From Telmatactis stephensoni (Eukaryota > Cnidaria > Anthozoa > Actiniaria > Isophelliidae), in the NCBI GenBank assembly GCA_029948255.1, contig JALIZF010001533.1, forward strand, positions 186,001 through 250,000: a stretch of 64,000 bases of DNA. Reading direction: 5' to 3'. The position numbers were made by a program, and so were the translations under genes. Positions within the stretch are counted from its first letter, which is position 1; every line of letters begins with the position of its first letter. The notes beneath the pieces were generated by a model that had not been told where the DNA came from, made no database searches, and was given only the letters and a program-made list of their open reading frames with translations. This document shows positions 23,301 to 35,542 of this stretch, in pieces.

Positions 23301-26300
23301 GTTTAAACCAATTGCAAGCTTGACTGACGTGAACTCAAAGCCTCTTACCTTCACTGTAAGAACTGTACATATACTTTCTTATTTCAAAAACAAGTAACCT
23401 CAAACCTACCGACTGACCCAAAAGGAGGATCGGTGAATGTAAACCTCACTCACTTTCACCAGTGTCCTTCTGCCAGGTGACTCTGGGCAATTTACTGGGA
23501 ATTACATGCTCATTTTTACCCATGCTCCCTTTCGGGTGAGTGACATAGTCTTGTGGCCTTTTGCCTAACAACAATATCAAAAAATTGGTGTATAAGCTTA
23601 CCAATACTGAATAGTCGACATGAAATATCTTCTTGTAAATATCTTCCGTACTAAAACGACCATCGTTGCTTTGTACACAGCTATTGTTGCCATAGGGATC
23701 AACACGACGCGTATTTATCTGGGAATAAAAGATTGTCGATCTTGAGATGTTGATGTTGCTGTTGATGATGATGACTATGATTATGATAGATGATGATGAT
23801 GATAGATGATGATGATGATGATGATAATGATGATCGATGATGAATGTGATAGTGCTCGAGGAATTCGGTTGACGGCTATAGATCTTCAAAATTCATTAGA
23901 AGTACCTGATTGCACGTCCTACGAGGGCGTGGAACACCGAAAAGGGCACCAGAATTCACTTACCTGTCGAACTCCAACAGAGGTAGAGAAACCTGGTGGA
24001 ACACTGAAGCCTTCATCGAATGGGAAAGGCATCTTTCCTTGGTCAGTTAATACGACTCTGACTCCTGCTTCTTCAGTGAATGGGAGGTACTGTGCTTGAT
24101 TAATGTCTATCAGCATGTCGAGACCTTAAAGTAAACAACAAGGAATTATTGCCTGAGACTAGGCGAGTTATATTCAAGCGTCAAGCTGTCTGGGTTGTTC
24201 ATCAAAACGACACAAGCGGAAGCAACATACGCAGTTTTAGTGTTTGTGTAACAGGTCAGAAGACAATAAGCAGTACTGCATAGCAAGCGTCTTTGTTGTC
24301 TTCTTATAGCATGGCCAAAAAGTTTCAATGGCTTTCATTTTCTTGATATCACTATTAAGCAATGTCCATCTTTCTGCACCATGCGTTACGATGGGCCACA
24401 CCAGTGTCCTTAACAGCTTGCATTAACCTACTAAGGTAATAGTAGCAAGACAACCTCGTTCCCAGGCGCTTTCACTTCCCTATGGGATGAGGTAGGGTGG
24501 CCCAACCCACCCCCACCCCCACCCCACCCTCAAGCGAAAGGAAAGGGACTGGAAACGACGTTGGTAGCAAGACACTCATTTGAGCGTTCACTCGGCGGGC
24601 TTTCGACCGTCCCCGGCGGAGCCATGCGCTGTAGATACCTGCCTGCATTTCATGACGACGAAAAAACAAAAATGCATTTTACAGCTCGGCTGCAGGCTGC
24701 GCCCACAGAGAGATTAAAATATTTTAAGCTCTAGTTTATAGTATACGTACCGTCATACGGACCTGCTTTATCAACTGTAAGTACTGCTTGTCTCGTCCCG
24801 TTTTCTGATATCCCTGAATTAAAGGTGTAACAGTTGCCATATTTCCAGTGCCAAAAGTGCCTCCAAAGATCCTTGAGTGACCTGCCTCAACCAAGAATCA
24901 AAGGAAATTAAACCCCACTGACTACACCCCACTGATCATGCGGGACTCGTTCGAGTCTTTACCGGCTACGCCCGCGCCAGCTAGTAATTATTCAGTCTTA
25001 CCAAGAGGCTTGTGAATGCCATTTTAATTAGTTAATGTAAATTAGTTTTATTCATAGGGCACGCTTTAATTGGAGCCCAGCTCTCAGTGTTGCGTGTCCC
25101 TCACCTTTATATATATTTTTATTATTATTATTATTATTTTTTAATTCAATTATGTTGGTGAAAGTTTTGTAAATAAATATATAAATAAATACCAAGAGGA
25201 AATGATCTTACCCTGAGTTGCATTTTAAACCAGACCATGTGCAATCAACGATCATATCATCCAATGTGTAGCCCCAACTCCTTAACTGATCACTAGGTGT
25301 CTCACTTATTAAGTTGTCAACCATCTTAGCAATCATCGTACGTCCATCAGTTTTAGCCAATTGTAACAGTTTTCTTAGCCTTTCGCTTTTGGCGTTTTTT
25401 CGCCTTCCCTTAAATCGCCTTCCCTTAAATTGCTTTTTGGATGGTTTCCTTGGGTTTTCCTTATATGGCCTTTTACTTTTAGGTTTTGATGGGTTTTCTT
25501 TTTCCTTATATGGCCTTTTACTTTTAGGCTTTGGTGTTTTTCCTTTTTCCTTATATGGCCTTTTACTTTTAGGCTTTGATGGTTTTCCTTTCAACTTTGT
25601 CTTTCTCATTTTTCCAGATTTTGTCTTTGGACTTGTCCTTTCCCCTGGAGCTATCCCCTGAAACGTTGGCTTTAATTTTTTCTTTTTTCTCTTTTGCTTT
25701 TCGTTCGGCCCCACATCGCGTTTTGTAGTAGAACTTGTGGTGTTCTTACCCTGAGACAATAACAATGACCACATTTAGACAATTGGAAACCCTAATTATT
25801 CTTGACAGGAGACGGGAGGTAAAGAGATAAACTCCGCCCTCCTCCCCGCAATGATAAAGGCCTGCACCGCTCAAGCTATATTCACTCGCAAAGCCTCGGG
25901 CCGATCTCGTCCTATATCTTATCTTATAAGTACTTCATCCATGTCCAGGGCTTTGTGTGCAAATTCCCATAGTGGAAATATATCACCGCCATATTATCCA
26001 TAACGTACAGGAGCTGAGCCTGGGCTGCCTTTGCTCCACAATGCAAAAATATTAATTGCATGAACGTCGCCACGGCATATAGCAGTGCACAGGAAGCCCG
26101 TCAAGATTTGTGTTGCTGCTCGTCTGGCGGCTCGCAACAATGACCTATCAAAACTATTACATTATTTACAAAATGTTAACGTTCATAGTAGCTTTATTTC
26201 GTTTTTGGGTGGCAGAACCAGCGACGGTGGATTGGTTGTATGGCTAGGAGCAAGGGTGGCACAGTTGGTTAGTGCGCGGCCTTCGGTGCAAGAGATCCCT

Positions 26301-29300
26301 AGTTCGATCCCCAGATCTCACATCCTTGTTTCGACTTCTTTCCTTTCTGTGTAGCTTTAATTAGCTTTAAATACCCTTAAAACGGAGCACTGATGGAAAG
26401 AGGGGGGTAGAATGAGCGCATCGTCGGCTTCCTGGGAGACTAGCTTATAGCGTTGCTTGTAGCTAAAGGAACTTTCGACGTGAAATACAGAGCTTTACCT
26501 TTACCTTTTACCTAGTCACCCTTAATTGCGGCTGCGACAATAATCCTTGCAAAACTAGTTTTCCTTAAAAGATGTATAAAACACTAAGCTAACGATATCT
26601 TAGAGTAGATTTCGTATGACTGTGAAAACGGCACCGCGCACGGTCACAGCACGGTTACGGCGGGAATTTCGAATGTTTTCATAGACATCACGGCACTGAC
26701 ACGGCCATGCACGGCACGGCGCGGTACGTTTCACACTCATACGAAATCTGTTCTATTGCTACGTGTCTGTATCTAGAACATTTAGAAACCTTGAATTAAG
26801 TCCGGTCCGTTTGGTCTGAATGAGGTATTACTTTTAATTTATATTCCACCCATGCACGAAAATAGAAGTAAAGGCATACGAAGTTTCGTTTGCATAATTG
26901 ACTTACCGTTAAGTCATCATCAGTTTTAAGATGCATTAACTTGTCAAAGAGGTCTTTGGAAATGATTTTTAATTTCAAGGGATTTTGATTACAGATTGTT
27001 ACTGCTGGAAACACCAGAGACTATAAAGAGAAAAAATAGGTAGTTAGTAAGTCAGTCAGTCAATTGGCTGGTTCGTTTATTATAGGCGACATTCATTCAT
27101 GAATTAATCTCACCTTTTCTTGGACCACTTCTACTCTTGATAACACAGGTTTATCCAAAAAACGTATCAGTAACTGCGCGCACATCCAGAACATAATGCC
27201 ATACACCAAACACACACTCAGTATCCACAGAAGGCGTCCCCAATAACTCCTGGCAGCGGATATCTTGGCAATGCCATGTGCACTGGTTGAGGAGGCAAAA
27301 TCTCGTAGAATTGATGAAAACGACTGGTTTCCAAATGAGTTATTGACCGAACTAGAAATTAATAACAATTAAGCATCAATTAACGATTAAGAGTTTCCAC
27401 CGGAGACTATTTCTGGAAGCCTGGTGCACAGTGGAAGATGACAGATCAAAGGACAACTGTATCAACATTCTAGAAATATATAGAACGCTTGTGAGATAAA
27501 TAGCGCGCGCTAGCTATTTCAAAATCCAGCGCGCGTGTAAACATCGTTATACTGAAGGAGATCCGTGTTAGGGATCGATCGAAACGTCTTTATGTAAAAA
27601 TATCAAAAAAGTCATAGAAAACAAGATATATAGATTTATTAACAATTAACCATTTAAAAAGAATATTATGGTAAAACATTTTAACATAATACAAAATTGC
27701 GCCCTTAGTTCGAAAATGTGTAAGTGTAGTCTGGAAGTGCCCACTTGGAAAGCGTGGCTGAGACATGCAGAGAAATTAGGGATAGTTGACGTTTAAGGTG
27801 GCAATTACGGACGCGTACAGTTAGAGCAGATTTCGTAGAGTGTGAAACGGACCGCGCCGTGCCGTGGCCGTGTCAGTGCCGTGATGTCTATAAAAACATT
27901 CGAAATTCTTGTCGTAACCGTGCCGTGACCGTACGGTGCCGTTTTCACACTCATACGAATCTACTCTATTGTGTCCTAGTTATTCGGTTACGGTATATGT
28001 AGCGATATAAAATAATTTGATCGATGCCGAATTCCGGTAATGTTTTCTGAGTACCGTCAAGAGACCATAATAGTAAGAGGGCGAAACTCGGTATTATTGA
28101 TGTCTGTGCGATGTTCTTGACAACGCCATTGCGTGCGCAATGCTCTCTGCTCTTGAACAATAAAATTTTGATATTTTTGACGTGCGCGCGCTTGTGATTC
28201 CACTTGAGTTTTGAACAATTTATGACGTCAAGAGTGTGTCAATGAGAGGACAGACAACTCAAAACCATCTTCAATTCGTTTTTTACAACAATTATTTGGG
28301 ATAAAAGTTAAAAATCCTTTTCAGACGGGGCAACAGAACGAGCGCGCGCGCCGAAACGCGTCAGCAGTGTGTCTGTCCTCTTATTGAAACACTCTAATCA
28401 ACCAATCAGATCGCGAGATTAGTATCAAGTGTTGCATTTTACAATGTGTTTGCTATAGTCTTGTGTTCTGTGATAAATGAATTGATTGGGAACCTAAAAC
28501 CACTTTACACCATCTTTCGAAGCTACCTGGGAGGTATTTTTATCAAAGATGATAAAAACGCTACATTAAAACTGCACTGACGCACAAGTCAAGGTTACTT
28601 AAAATTATGGCTCGGCCGACAAATGACGGACTTAACAAGTTGAGTATTCGGGCCCCTGTCTATGATTTTCAAAATAAATTATTCAAATCGAATTGAGGTT
28701 TGCAAGAATGCCATCAGTTTTGGACTGGGTTGAAGGTTAAAGGCTTTTGGCCATCGTCTGTTTACAATGGAGTGTCTGCAGCAGCGTGAAAAATAAATAA
28801 AAAAAAAAGTACACTAAACCAGCGAGTTTTCAATGAGGAAGTAGATATTCAAAAATTCTATTGTATTGCACTCGATTTCAAGATGTTGTTTCCCGTCCCC
28901 AATCGGTTTCCAAAGTATAAATTGATCTTTGTTTGTGCACTCTAGATCTATTGGAAGCAGTGCCGAAAATCAAGTTATGGGGAATTTCCTAATCTTAAAC
29001 ACGATCATTAAAGTTATTCAAGAGAGTATTTCGTAGCTGCAAACGTTAGATATTAGCTAAACTATTAAAGAATTTGCGCGTTACTAAAAATGGCATTAGT
29101 CTTAGTCTCAAACAATCTCTTTTCTATTTTACATCGTAAATCAAAAACATAATCACAATACCCGATTAGCCTCAAAATTCAGCTACTCTTTTCTAAAAAT
29201 CAGAACTAACTATAGCAAATACAATATTTAATTTTCTGACGTCCAGTTATGGAATTCAATCAGTGATCCCACAAAGAAATAAACTCTGTAAAGAATTAAA

Positions 29301-31018
29301 AATTTAAAGATAAATTATGTAATTAATGATATTCTTGTCTCATAACTCCTAGTGTGATATTGTTTTGACCTCTGTGTTTGTGCTCATATTTTTTAAAGAA
29401 ATTATTTTATTACATATATTAACTATCTACTTTTTTTAATTTTTTTGTAACGCTATCGACCTTGATCCTTTGATTTGTATCATTAAGGAGCTTAAGCAGG
29501 AGACGTTTTTGTCAACACGGACGTTACACGTACTTTTTCATTCATCCGTTCACCGTCATAGATGAGGTTGCTGTTCTTGGTAGAAGATGAAAAAGCCTTG
29601 ACTGACCTTCTGCTTAACGAAAACGGACACATCATCTTTGATGGCGAACGGATGAAGAAGAACGTACACTGCGGTGACGTCCGCGTTGACAAAAACGTCT
29701 ACTGCTTAAGCTCCCTATTATCGACCTTGACCCTTTGATTTGTGTGCTTTGTTTTTTTAACTACGTAATTGTTTCAGTGTTTTTTTTGTACATATCTTTT
29801 TTTTAGTATCATATTATTGACCACATATTTCGTAAATGCATCAGTAACTAGTTGGCTGCCTATCTTTGGTTAACCCGTGTGGTTATTATAGGTAGCCTGT
29901 ACCTAATTTCTTGTTTTTAATTCTAATTGTAAATAATGTTGTATAAACTCGTGGCACTAAATAAAGACATATTGTATTGGTGTATTGTATTGTTTCTGGA
30001 AAATATTTATTTATTCAGTTCAGTAGATGTTATCATTAGTTTCAGTGCAAATGATTTATAAAACTGGCAAAGTGAGTTAGCTTTATGTTCAAATAGCTTC
30101 AGTTTAAGTTCAGTTGACAAACAATTTCTTTGCCGGGCAGCCTAATTCGAATAAGTGAAAATATAACGACAGCAAGCGATAGCAAATTCTGTTTGAAATG
30201 GGTGAAAAAATCTCTAGCCAGACGAGTTGTTCCAGCTGCTACAGACAGAGCTTCAAGGGCCAAACATTAAAAACAACTGTACTGCAGTTAGTTCGACCGA
30301 ATATAACCATATATATATATATATATCATACTCAGTTTCTAGTTCAATGTAAAGGCTGATATTTAAAATTTGACACAACATAAATGTTCCCTAAGCTATT
30401 CTTTGACCACTGACGTCATTACGCTTATCTCACATTAATATAATGGTTATTTTATGGGAAAAGATCGGCAAAACTGCATATACCACATTAAAGTTATTTG
30501 ATTCAAACCTTTGTAAGCTTAGAAGTTGCCTTCAAAAAGACTACTAGTTTTTGATCGGTTTTCGAAAATGTTTTTTTGCGGGTATGTAGTTCTGAGTACT
30601 AATTTTGGGTTGCCTCTCATGCACTGATCTGCTGGTGCAGCGGCCTCGTTTTACAAAACGTCAATCGTGACTTGACAATACCAGTAAATCCAAAACTGAA
30701 ATTGATCGGTTTTTCCGCGAGGATTTACGACTATTTTAGACGTCATTCATTAAAAGCCATTACACTTCTTTATGCACAATTTCTTCCTGGCCTAGTTTGA
30801 GCCAATTTAGTTACTCGTGAAAATTTTCTTTAGTTTGCAAAATAAAGGTATTTGTGTCGTACGGCAAAATACTATGATGTTTCATTAAGCTTGCAGCATG
30901 AAACAAAAAGGCAATGAAGTCAAGATTAACTCCTGGCTAGCTAGCTAGATACACATGTAAAAAATATAAACAGGGGAGAGATATATAGGATATCATACCT
31001 GTTAGCCTCTTTGTCCAT
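17133..31018 (-). CDS. DEG/ENaC-family sodium channel, copy B (complete)
   Basis: Thirteen coding exons on the minus strand: 30999-31018, 27114-27351, 26907-27020, 25212-25750, 24751-24881, 23964-24124, 23602-23718, 22638-22743, 21904-21982, 20777-20831, 17961-18019, 17566-17641, 17133-17306 (stop TAG). The sum is 1869 nt, or 622 residues, with consistent phases. The start is ATG at 31018 (AAAATGGAC context, peptide MDKEAN). Visible features are the HGI gating motif and TM1 (about residues 45-75), FPAVTICNQNP, a lysine-rich insert with three copies of a 15-residue repeat, GNCYTFNSG, paired cysteines ending KCPHPC, then YTISNAMWS, the pre-TM2 segment DNFVRLKIFYKELS, and TM2 with the GIS selectivity-filter triplet (GGQLGLWIGIS). 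The tail after TM2 is basic (FRKRR). It is the tandem paralogue of copy A, with identical exon phases and identical exon lengths except in the insert exon. Possible AATAAA on the minus strand near 16582-16587. Confidence 0.93.
18091..18441. mobile_element. TIR-flanked element holding a LINE 3' end and (GTATT)25
   Basis: Inverted ends of about 46 bp (GGCTCAGATTTCAGCCGTCA and its near-inverse ending at 18441) enclose a LINE-like 3' end (GTCAATAAA at 18247-18255) and a pure 25-unit GTATT repeat at 18256-18380. It lies between exons 11 and 10 of copy B. Confidence 0.75.
18480..19200. repeat. Hyper-palindromic cluster in intron 10 of copy B
   Basis: A ~37-bp motif (GATTAGAACTAATCGTCCCT, then CAT) is iterated in both orientations at 18540-18720. 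Outer arms ACCATGATCACCTCGGGAT (about 18492) and TCCTCGGTGATCATGGTA (about 19044) are inverted. A further hairpin centred on GGCCTACGGCC lies at 19110-19180. This is probably several nested fold-back elements. Confidence 0.65.
20220..20615 (+). mobile_element. tRNA-derived SINE, family 2
   Basis: Head CCGGTTGGCTCAGTTGGTAG, B-box GGTTCGATTCCCGGTCG, a body with GGACGTTAAACCGTAAGGTC, and a 3' end GCGCTATATAAATGC followed by TTTCATT repeats. Intron 10 of copy B only. Confidence 0.8.
21313..21660. mobile_element. Fold-back element, AAGAGGACAGACA family
   Basis: Three copies of GTGTCAATAAGAGGACAGAC in alternating orientation and a loop with CCACTCGCTACGCTCGTG. It interrupts a sequence that is continuous in copy A (near 3340-3380). 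A reverse-oriented relative lies at 28185-28440 and a diverged one at 61243-61570. Confidence 0.75.
22843..22945 (+). repeat. SINE family 1 body fragment
   Basis: TTTGTTTCGACTTCTTTC and GTGTAGCTTTAAATACCC match the body of the SINE at 12264 without the tRNA-like head. Confidence 0.5.
22985..23225. repeat. Degenerate 78-bp repeat array, copy B
   Basis: At least two fuller and one partial unit like those at 5195-5440 (GACATAAGCATAAGCACAA, then CAACATACAC), with indels that break the exact 78-bp spacing. Same intron (7) as in copy A, so the array predates the duplication. Confidence 0.7.
23757..23845. repeat. (GAT)n microsatellite
   Basis: Imperfect GATGAT repeat between exons 6 and 7 of copy B. 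A shorter version is at 5938-5985 in copy A. The histidine-rich open frame through it is not coding. Confidence 0.8.
24450..24565. mobile_element. CCTCGTTCCCAGG-type MITE, copy B
   Basis: Left end AACCTCGTTCCCAGGCGC and right end GGACTGGAAACGACGTTGG flank CCACCCCCACCCC. It is the counterpart of 6935-7035. Confidence 0.55.
25461..25595 (-). repeat. 45-bp coding minisatellite in exon 4 of copy B
   Basis: TTATATGGCCTTTTACTTTT starts at 25461, 25506 and 25551, a 45-bp period. On the coding strand each unit reads PKPKSKRPYKEK with small variants, three times, inside the extracellular insert. Copy A lacks this array and instead has a run of eight or nine lysines. Confidence 0.9.
26248..26512 (+). 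mobile_element. tRNA-derived SINE, family 1, in copy B
   Basis: GAGCAAGGGTGGCACAGTTG head, B-box AGTTCGATCCCCAG and a CTTTACCTTTACCTTTTACC tail. It splits a sequence that is continuous in copy A at 8220-8290. Possible target duplication GCTAG/CCTAG. Confidence 0.85.
26601..26755. mobile_element. Fold-back MITE, TAGAGC family, copy 2
   Basis: TAGAGTAGATTTCGTATGAC at the left and the inverse ATACGAAATCTGTTCTA at the right; interior of CACGGCACGG-type repeats. Confidence 0.75.
27832..27968. mobile_element. Fold-back MITE, TAGAGC family, copy 3
   Basis: TAGAGCAGATTTCGTAGAGT at the left, ACTCATACGAATCTACTCTA at the right, with GTGCCGTGACCGT-type interior. Intron 1 of copy B. Confidence 0.75.
28185..28440. 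mobile_element. AAGAGGACAGACA-family element, reverse orientation
   Basis: Reverse complement of about 21330-21600, sharing GACGTCAAGAGTGTGTCAAT and the GGGGCAACAGAACGAGCG block. Intron 1 of copy B. Confidence 0.7.
29487..29712. mobile_element. Fold-back MITE within B-specific insertion
   Basis: Arms GAGCTTAAGCAGGAGACGTT and the inverse ending at 29712 extend about 37 bp with few mismatches. It is embedded in 29075-30000, a stretch without counterpart in copy A that ends with a LINE-like tail (AATAAAGACATATTGTATTG). Confidence 0.7.
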
Positions 31019-31159
31019 TTTCTGTGTTGTTCTAAAACTATTTGTGCGAGATCAATTTTTCACTTAATATCTAGCTGTTGGCATACATTATCTCGACAAC
31101 TAGACAATATGCAGATGGTATCTAACATCTTTATTCATCTTACGACTTGTCTATCGCAT

Positions 31160-31263
31160 TTTATAATATAGCATTTTTCTAACGCGCGCTCTGATTGGCT
31201 AAAAACCCCTTGAAAACCGTGGTATTTTTCCCCAGCAAACCCACGGCTCCGAACGAAGTTGTC

Positions 31264-31334
<71 letters not shown>

Positions 31335-31531
31335 CAAAATGGCGTCCAAAATTGATGAATCTATGCTTTCATTCGATGTTGATTTTGACTTGTACTTTCA
31401 TGAAAGCGACGACGGCTCACGTGATTTTCTAAGCCTTTTCTCGTGTTCTCACAACATCCCGCCTGGTATATTGCGCCAAGAAACCACGGAAATCCGCCTG
31501 TCGTTTATTGCTTAAATAATCGGATGAAAGT
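31160..31531 (+). mobile_element. B-specific insertion with (TC)n and a short ORF
   Basis: Flanks match copy A around 14890-14905, so this block is inserted. It holds about 31 TC units (31269-31331), then an open frame beginning ATGGCGTCCAAAATTGATG (MASKIDESMLSFDVDFDLY) of about 58 residues to a stop at 31515. I do not recognise it; it may be the start of a transposon gene or a captured exon. It lies upstream of the first coding exon of channel copy B. Confidence 0.45.
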
Positions 31532-32756
31532 ATAGCTTATGAATCACCATGTTGTTGCGTGCTGTTCTCCATGAGCACAATAAGCGATCAGTTACCGTAC
31601 AGTTGACCTCAACTTACTGTGTACCATTAATTCATTATGCACTAGTAGGAGAATACTGAAATTTCTTGAAATGGAATTTTTATGCTCTTTCACAGTGCGT
31701 GACTCTAGTGGCACCAATCGATTTTGATCAATTATTAGTGAATTTTTTAAAAGCTTTGGGTTGAGCTAATTGGAATATTTTTAGTAGAATATTTAAATAT
31801 GATAGACGGGGTCTATTCAGAACAATTAACTATCTATTAAGAGGATATTTTTTTTCACGTTCAAGCATTGGACAACAAAACCTCTTCACCTAAAGAATAA
31901 CTGTTGTACAAAGCTAAAGTTATGAATTACTTTTAGAAAGTTTAGGTTGTTTGTAAGTGGTTTTGATTAATAAAAGTTGAATAAAAGTGTTAATCCAAAG
32001 TAAAATTTGAATCGAAAATGAGTTTTAGGCCTTCTTTTGCTCAATTGCCACATAATTCTTTATATTCAGCTACCGAAAGCTGTTACCTGAATTTGGCGGA
32101 ATAAAAATACCAGAAAACTACTTTGTACAACTCAAAAGACTGTTTTAAACAGGCATCTTAGTAGATCAATTCCTAACTAATACTGAAATATTAAATTTGA
32201 GTGTTAATCCAAAACGAAAATTACGGCCTCGTTCAATTTTGGCAGTCCTCGGAATTTTTTTTTTTTTTTTTTTTATTTTCGTTCAATTATTTTCAAATTG
32301 GACAGCGTGGAGTCCTATTACATATACTAATGTATTCCATAGCTATGTAGTTCTCCAATTAAGTAGCATATATATAGGGGGCGTGGCTCTCAATCAAAAC
32401 TGAATTGCTCAGCATACTCTACCTTATCACTATCCTTCATTACACCCTTTTGTATTAACATTAGATGCTCTTTTTCTTTGTTTCTGAGATAACTAATTCC
32501 AAAAATATCGATAAGTAAGTAATTGATTTCTGGGCGTGGCTCCACCTCCAGAATTACTCAGGACATGAACCTCTATCAATGTGCCGAATTTCATGCTTGT
32601 TACACAAATTTGAACAATTCCACATTAAAGCTGCACCATTTTCCTGGACTAAATCGTCATTGTCAGTACACGATAGTATGCACTGATACAGAGGCTTTGG
32701 CTAGTACAGGACTCACTCAACTGTATCTTGGGAACGGCTATTGGCCGCGTTCGAGG

Positions 32757-33024
32757 CGACTACTCCAACCAAGGCAACTCAAAAAAATTTCAGATAAATT
32801 TTCAATATACATTTTTGACACTTAACGACAGATTTGTGGCAAATTTCTACAGCGTACGATGCTTCTTGTTCAATGTCAATGTAATTCGTACACAAACAAA
32901 GCAAATTCTTTACATTTTAAGCGAATTTTCTAAAATTTGTAGAGATTCTATTGTTTATATACTCAATCGTGATTGGATAATTTACATGAAAATTTGTTTG
33001 GGTGGCTTTGGTTGGAGTAGTCGC
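32757..33024. mobile_element. Inverted-repeat element, ~20-bp ends
   Basis: CGACTACTCCAACCAAGGC and CTTTGGTTGGAGTAGTCG are inverted with two mismatches, about 270 bp apart. Confidence 0.45.
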
Positions 33025-35206
33025 AACTGTAACTTACCATGTGTTACCATGGTTACCATGTTGACAATCATTCTTAAGAGTGTGTTAAGCAACTTGTAGT
33101 TCAAGTTCTGATGAGATCATGGCCATTTTCTTCCACATTCAATCATGATATCATAGTCAAGAGTCATGTCAGAGCTGTTTTGGTTTCGACTATCGTTCGC
33201 ATCCTATCCTTAGGACAATTTGCATTTTTAAAATGGAAATTCGTCACCACTCAAATTCACCTAATTTATAACTCTGCCTTGGGTAACATTCTAAAATAAT
33301 AAATATAGTGTAAATTAAAATCGTCATATCGTGAAACTGCAAAGTCTCAATTTCTTCTAAAATGAAAAAGTTATTATTATTATAAAAGATTATTTACATT
33401 TGAAAATTAAAAATTTTCCAAATATATGTACAATGAAGGCTGGGTATACTCCCCATATACAGTTCTTTGTAAAATCTGTCAGATTCAAAAATTCGTAGCC
33501 TTTCCATTTTACAAACAATTGCGACGAAAATTAGAAATTGTATATTTATTGACATTACAAGTTTGATTGTGGACTCTTTTTTCCAATAAAATTAAAATTT
33601 ATTTCATGAAAATGCAATATATCAACTCAGGCATGATCAGCTGTGGGTGAATTGATCTTTTTTCCAGCCTCACATATTGACGCAGATTGAAACAGAGTTC
33701 TAATTGGGTACGTAAAGGTACTACAGTTAGGTCATTTCCCTTGGTCAAACAATATCTCGTACAAAAACAAATATTTATTAAGAAAAGTAAATTATTTTTT
33801 CCCATTAATTTAATCCCGATCGATGCCAGCACGCACTACAGTACTTTCACTTAATGATATACGAAAATTCATTAATTAACGGGACGTGTTTACTGTACAG
33901 ATCGACTGCACACTCGGTCCTTGTACTTACGTATGGGAATCGCTTTCCATGTACTGTTTATCTTTTTGCAATAAGAACTGATACCTTCTTTGAAAATGAA
34001 ATAAATATTTAATTGAATGTAAATTAATCTTTGCCAAAAATGTCTGAAGGAGTGAGCATTTTTGTGAATTTGCCAATTTTAGCCTCCAAAAAAGACGCGG
34101 ACGCCTGTATTTTTATAAAATTTAGCATTAGGAAATATTTTCCATGTCAAATTTAATAAAATTAAGTCACAAAGTTATTGGTATAATACCTTTTCTTCGT
34201 CAACAACATGGCAATTTAGAAGAGTTAATTTTTTGTCGACCACACATTCTGGTAAGTAACACAGCAAGCAACACAGCAAGTGGCACAGTAAAATTCCCAT
34301 ACCTCTTGTAATCGCTGCACTCGATCAAGCTATCTTGGACGTAATTGATTTGTTGTTGAGCGTATGGAAAGTGATAGTCGTGGGATGATGTTGAGCTCGA
34401 GGAACCAACGTAACGTACACTTAAGATCAATAATTAGAGCGTGGGCGAGCCAAATAACTAGTTCGTCATCAGAATAAGGAAGTGTAACATTGTAAAATGC
34501 CTTGTTTATTGATCATACATGTTTATTTTAATACAGTCTTGAGCATCAGGAGGGAAAATGTCTGTTCATTAATTTATTAATTAGCAACATAAGATATTTA
34601 ATATTTTACGATATTGGTTAGAGAGTCTCTTTAAAGGGCTAGGTATTCTTTTAATTATGGAGCATGTCGTAATCACATTGCCATCGTCAATCTATTCTTT
34701 CTTTCAATTTTTTTCTTTCTTTCTTTCTTCCTCCCTCCCTTCCTTACTTTTCTTTTTCTTCCTTCCTTCTTTCGCCTTCCTTCAATTCAGCCAGTGAATC
34801 AGTCAATCAATTCATTACTCAATAACCTGTATTATTACTTTCTGTGTTTGCCATTTCTTCTTGTTGCACTTACCATGTGTAATAACCGTTCGAGCAGAAC
34901 TTCCCTTTCTGATCTTTTCCTTTTCCGAATTAGTGGAAAGCTCTGCTTGCAGGTGAAATGTACATGTGTCTCTGCGTTACTATCTATAAATATATATCCA
35001 CCCCCACTACCACTATTGTGTCAAAGACCCATTGGCAACAGTTACCAAATCAATCAGAGTGGGTCTTATTTTCAAATTACCCAAGACAACGGTGTCCAGT
35101 GCGCGGGCGCGTATACCGAAAGTACATCAAAATTTGTCGATGATTCAAAAACTATTGATCAGAGAGAATAAACCTCAATAAATTCCCTTTTTACTTTAAA
35201 TTCTCT

Positions 35207-35542
35207 TAAGGCCAATTTACACGATACAATTTTGCTTACAACTTGTCGCATTCAACAACCCTATACAACTTGCTTACAACTGTTGCGTGTGACATTAACA
35301 AAAGATTGTAGGATTTTAAAGCATGTTTTAAAACCTCACAACAGTTACACGATACAATTTTTGCTTAAAACTTGCAGCATTCAACAACCCTACAACTTGC
35401 TTACAATTGTTGCGTGCGACAAGAACAGAAGGTTGTAGGATTTTAAAGCATGTTTTAAAACCTCACAACAGTTGCAAGAAAGTTGTAGGTTGTTGAATAC
35501 GACAAGTTGTAAGAAAAAATTATATCCTGTAAATTGGCCTTT
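35207..35542. mobile_element. Fold-back element with repeated ACAACTTG blocks
   Basis: TAAGGCCAATTTACACGATA at the left and TGTAAATTGGCCTTTA at the right. Internally a ~110-bp segment (CGATACAATTTTTGCTTA to GTTTTAAAACCTCACAAC) is directly duplicated. Confidence 0.7.

Noticed and set aside
23446..23889. 147-codon ORF as a histidine-rich protein
   Set aside because: Only 23602-23718 is coding (channel exon 7); the His/Ser run is the GAT microsatellite in the intron.
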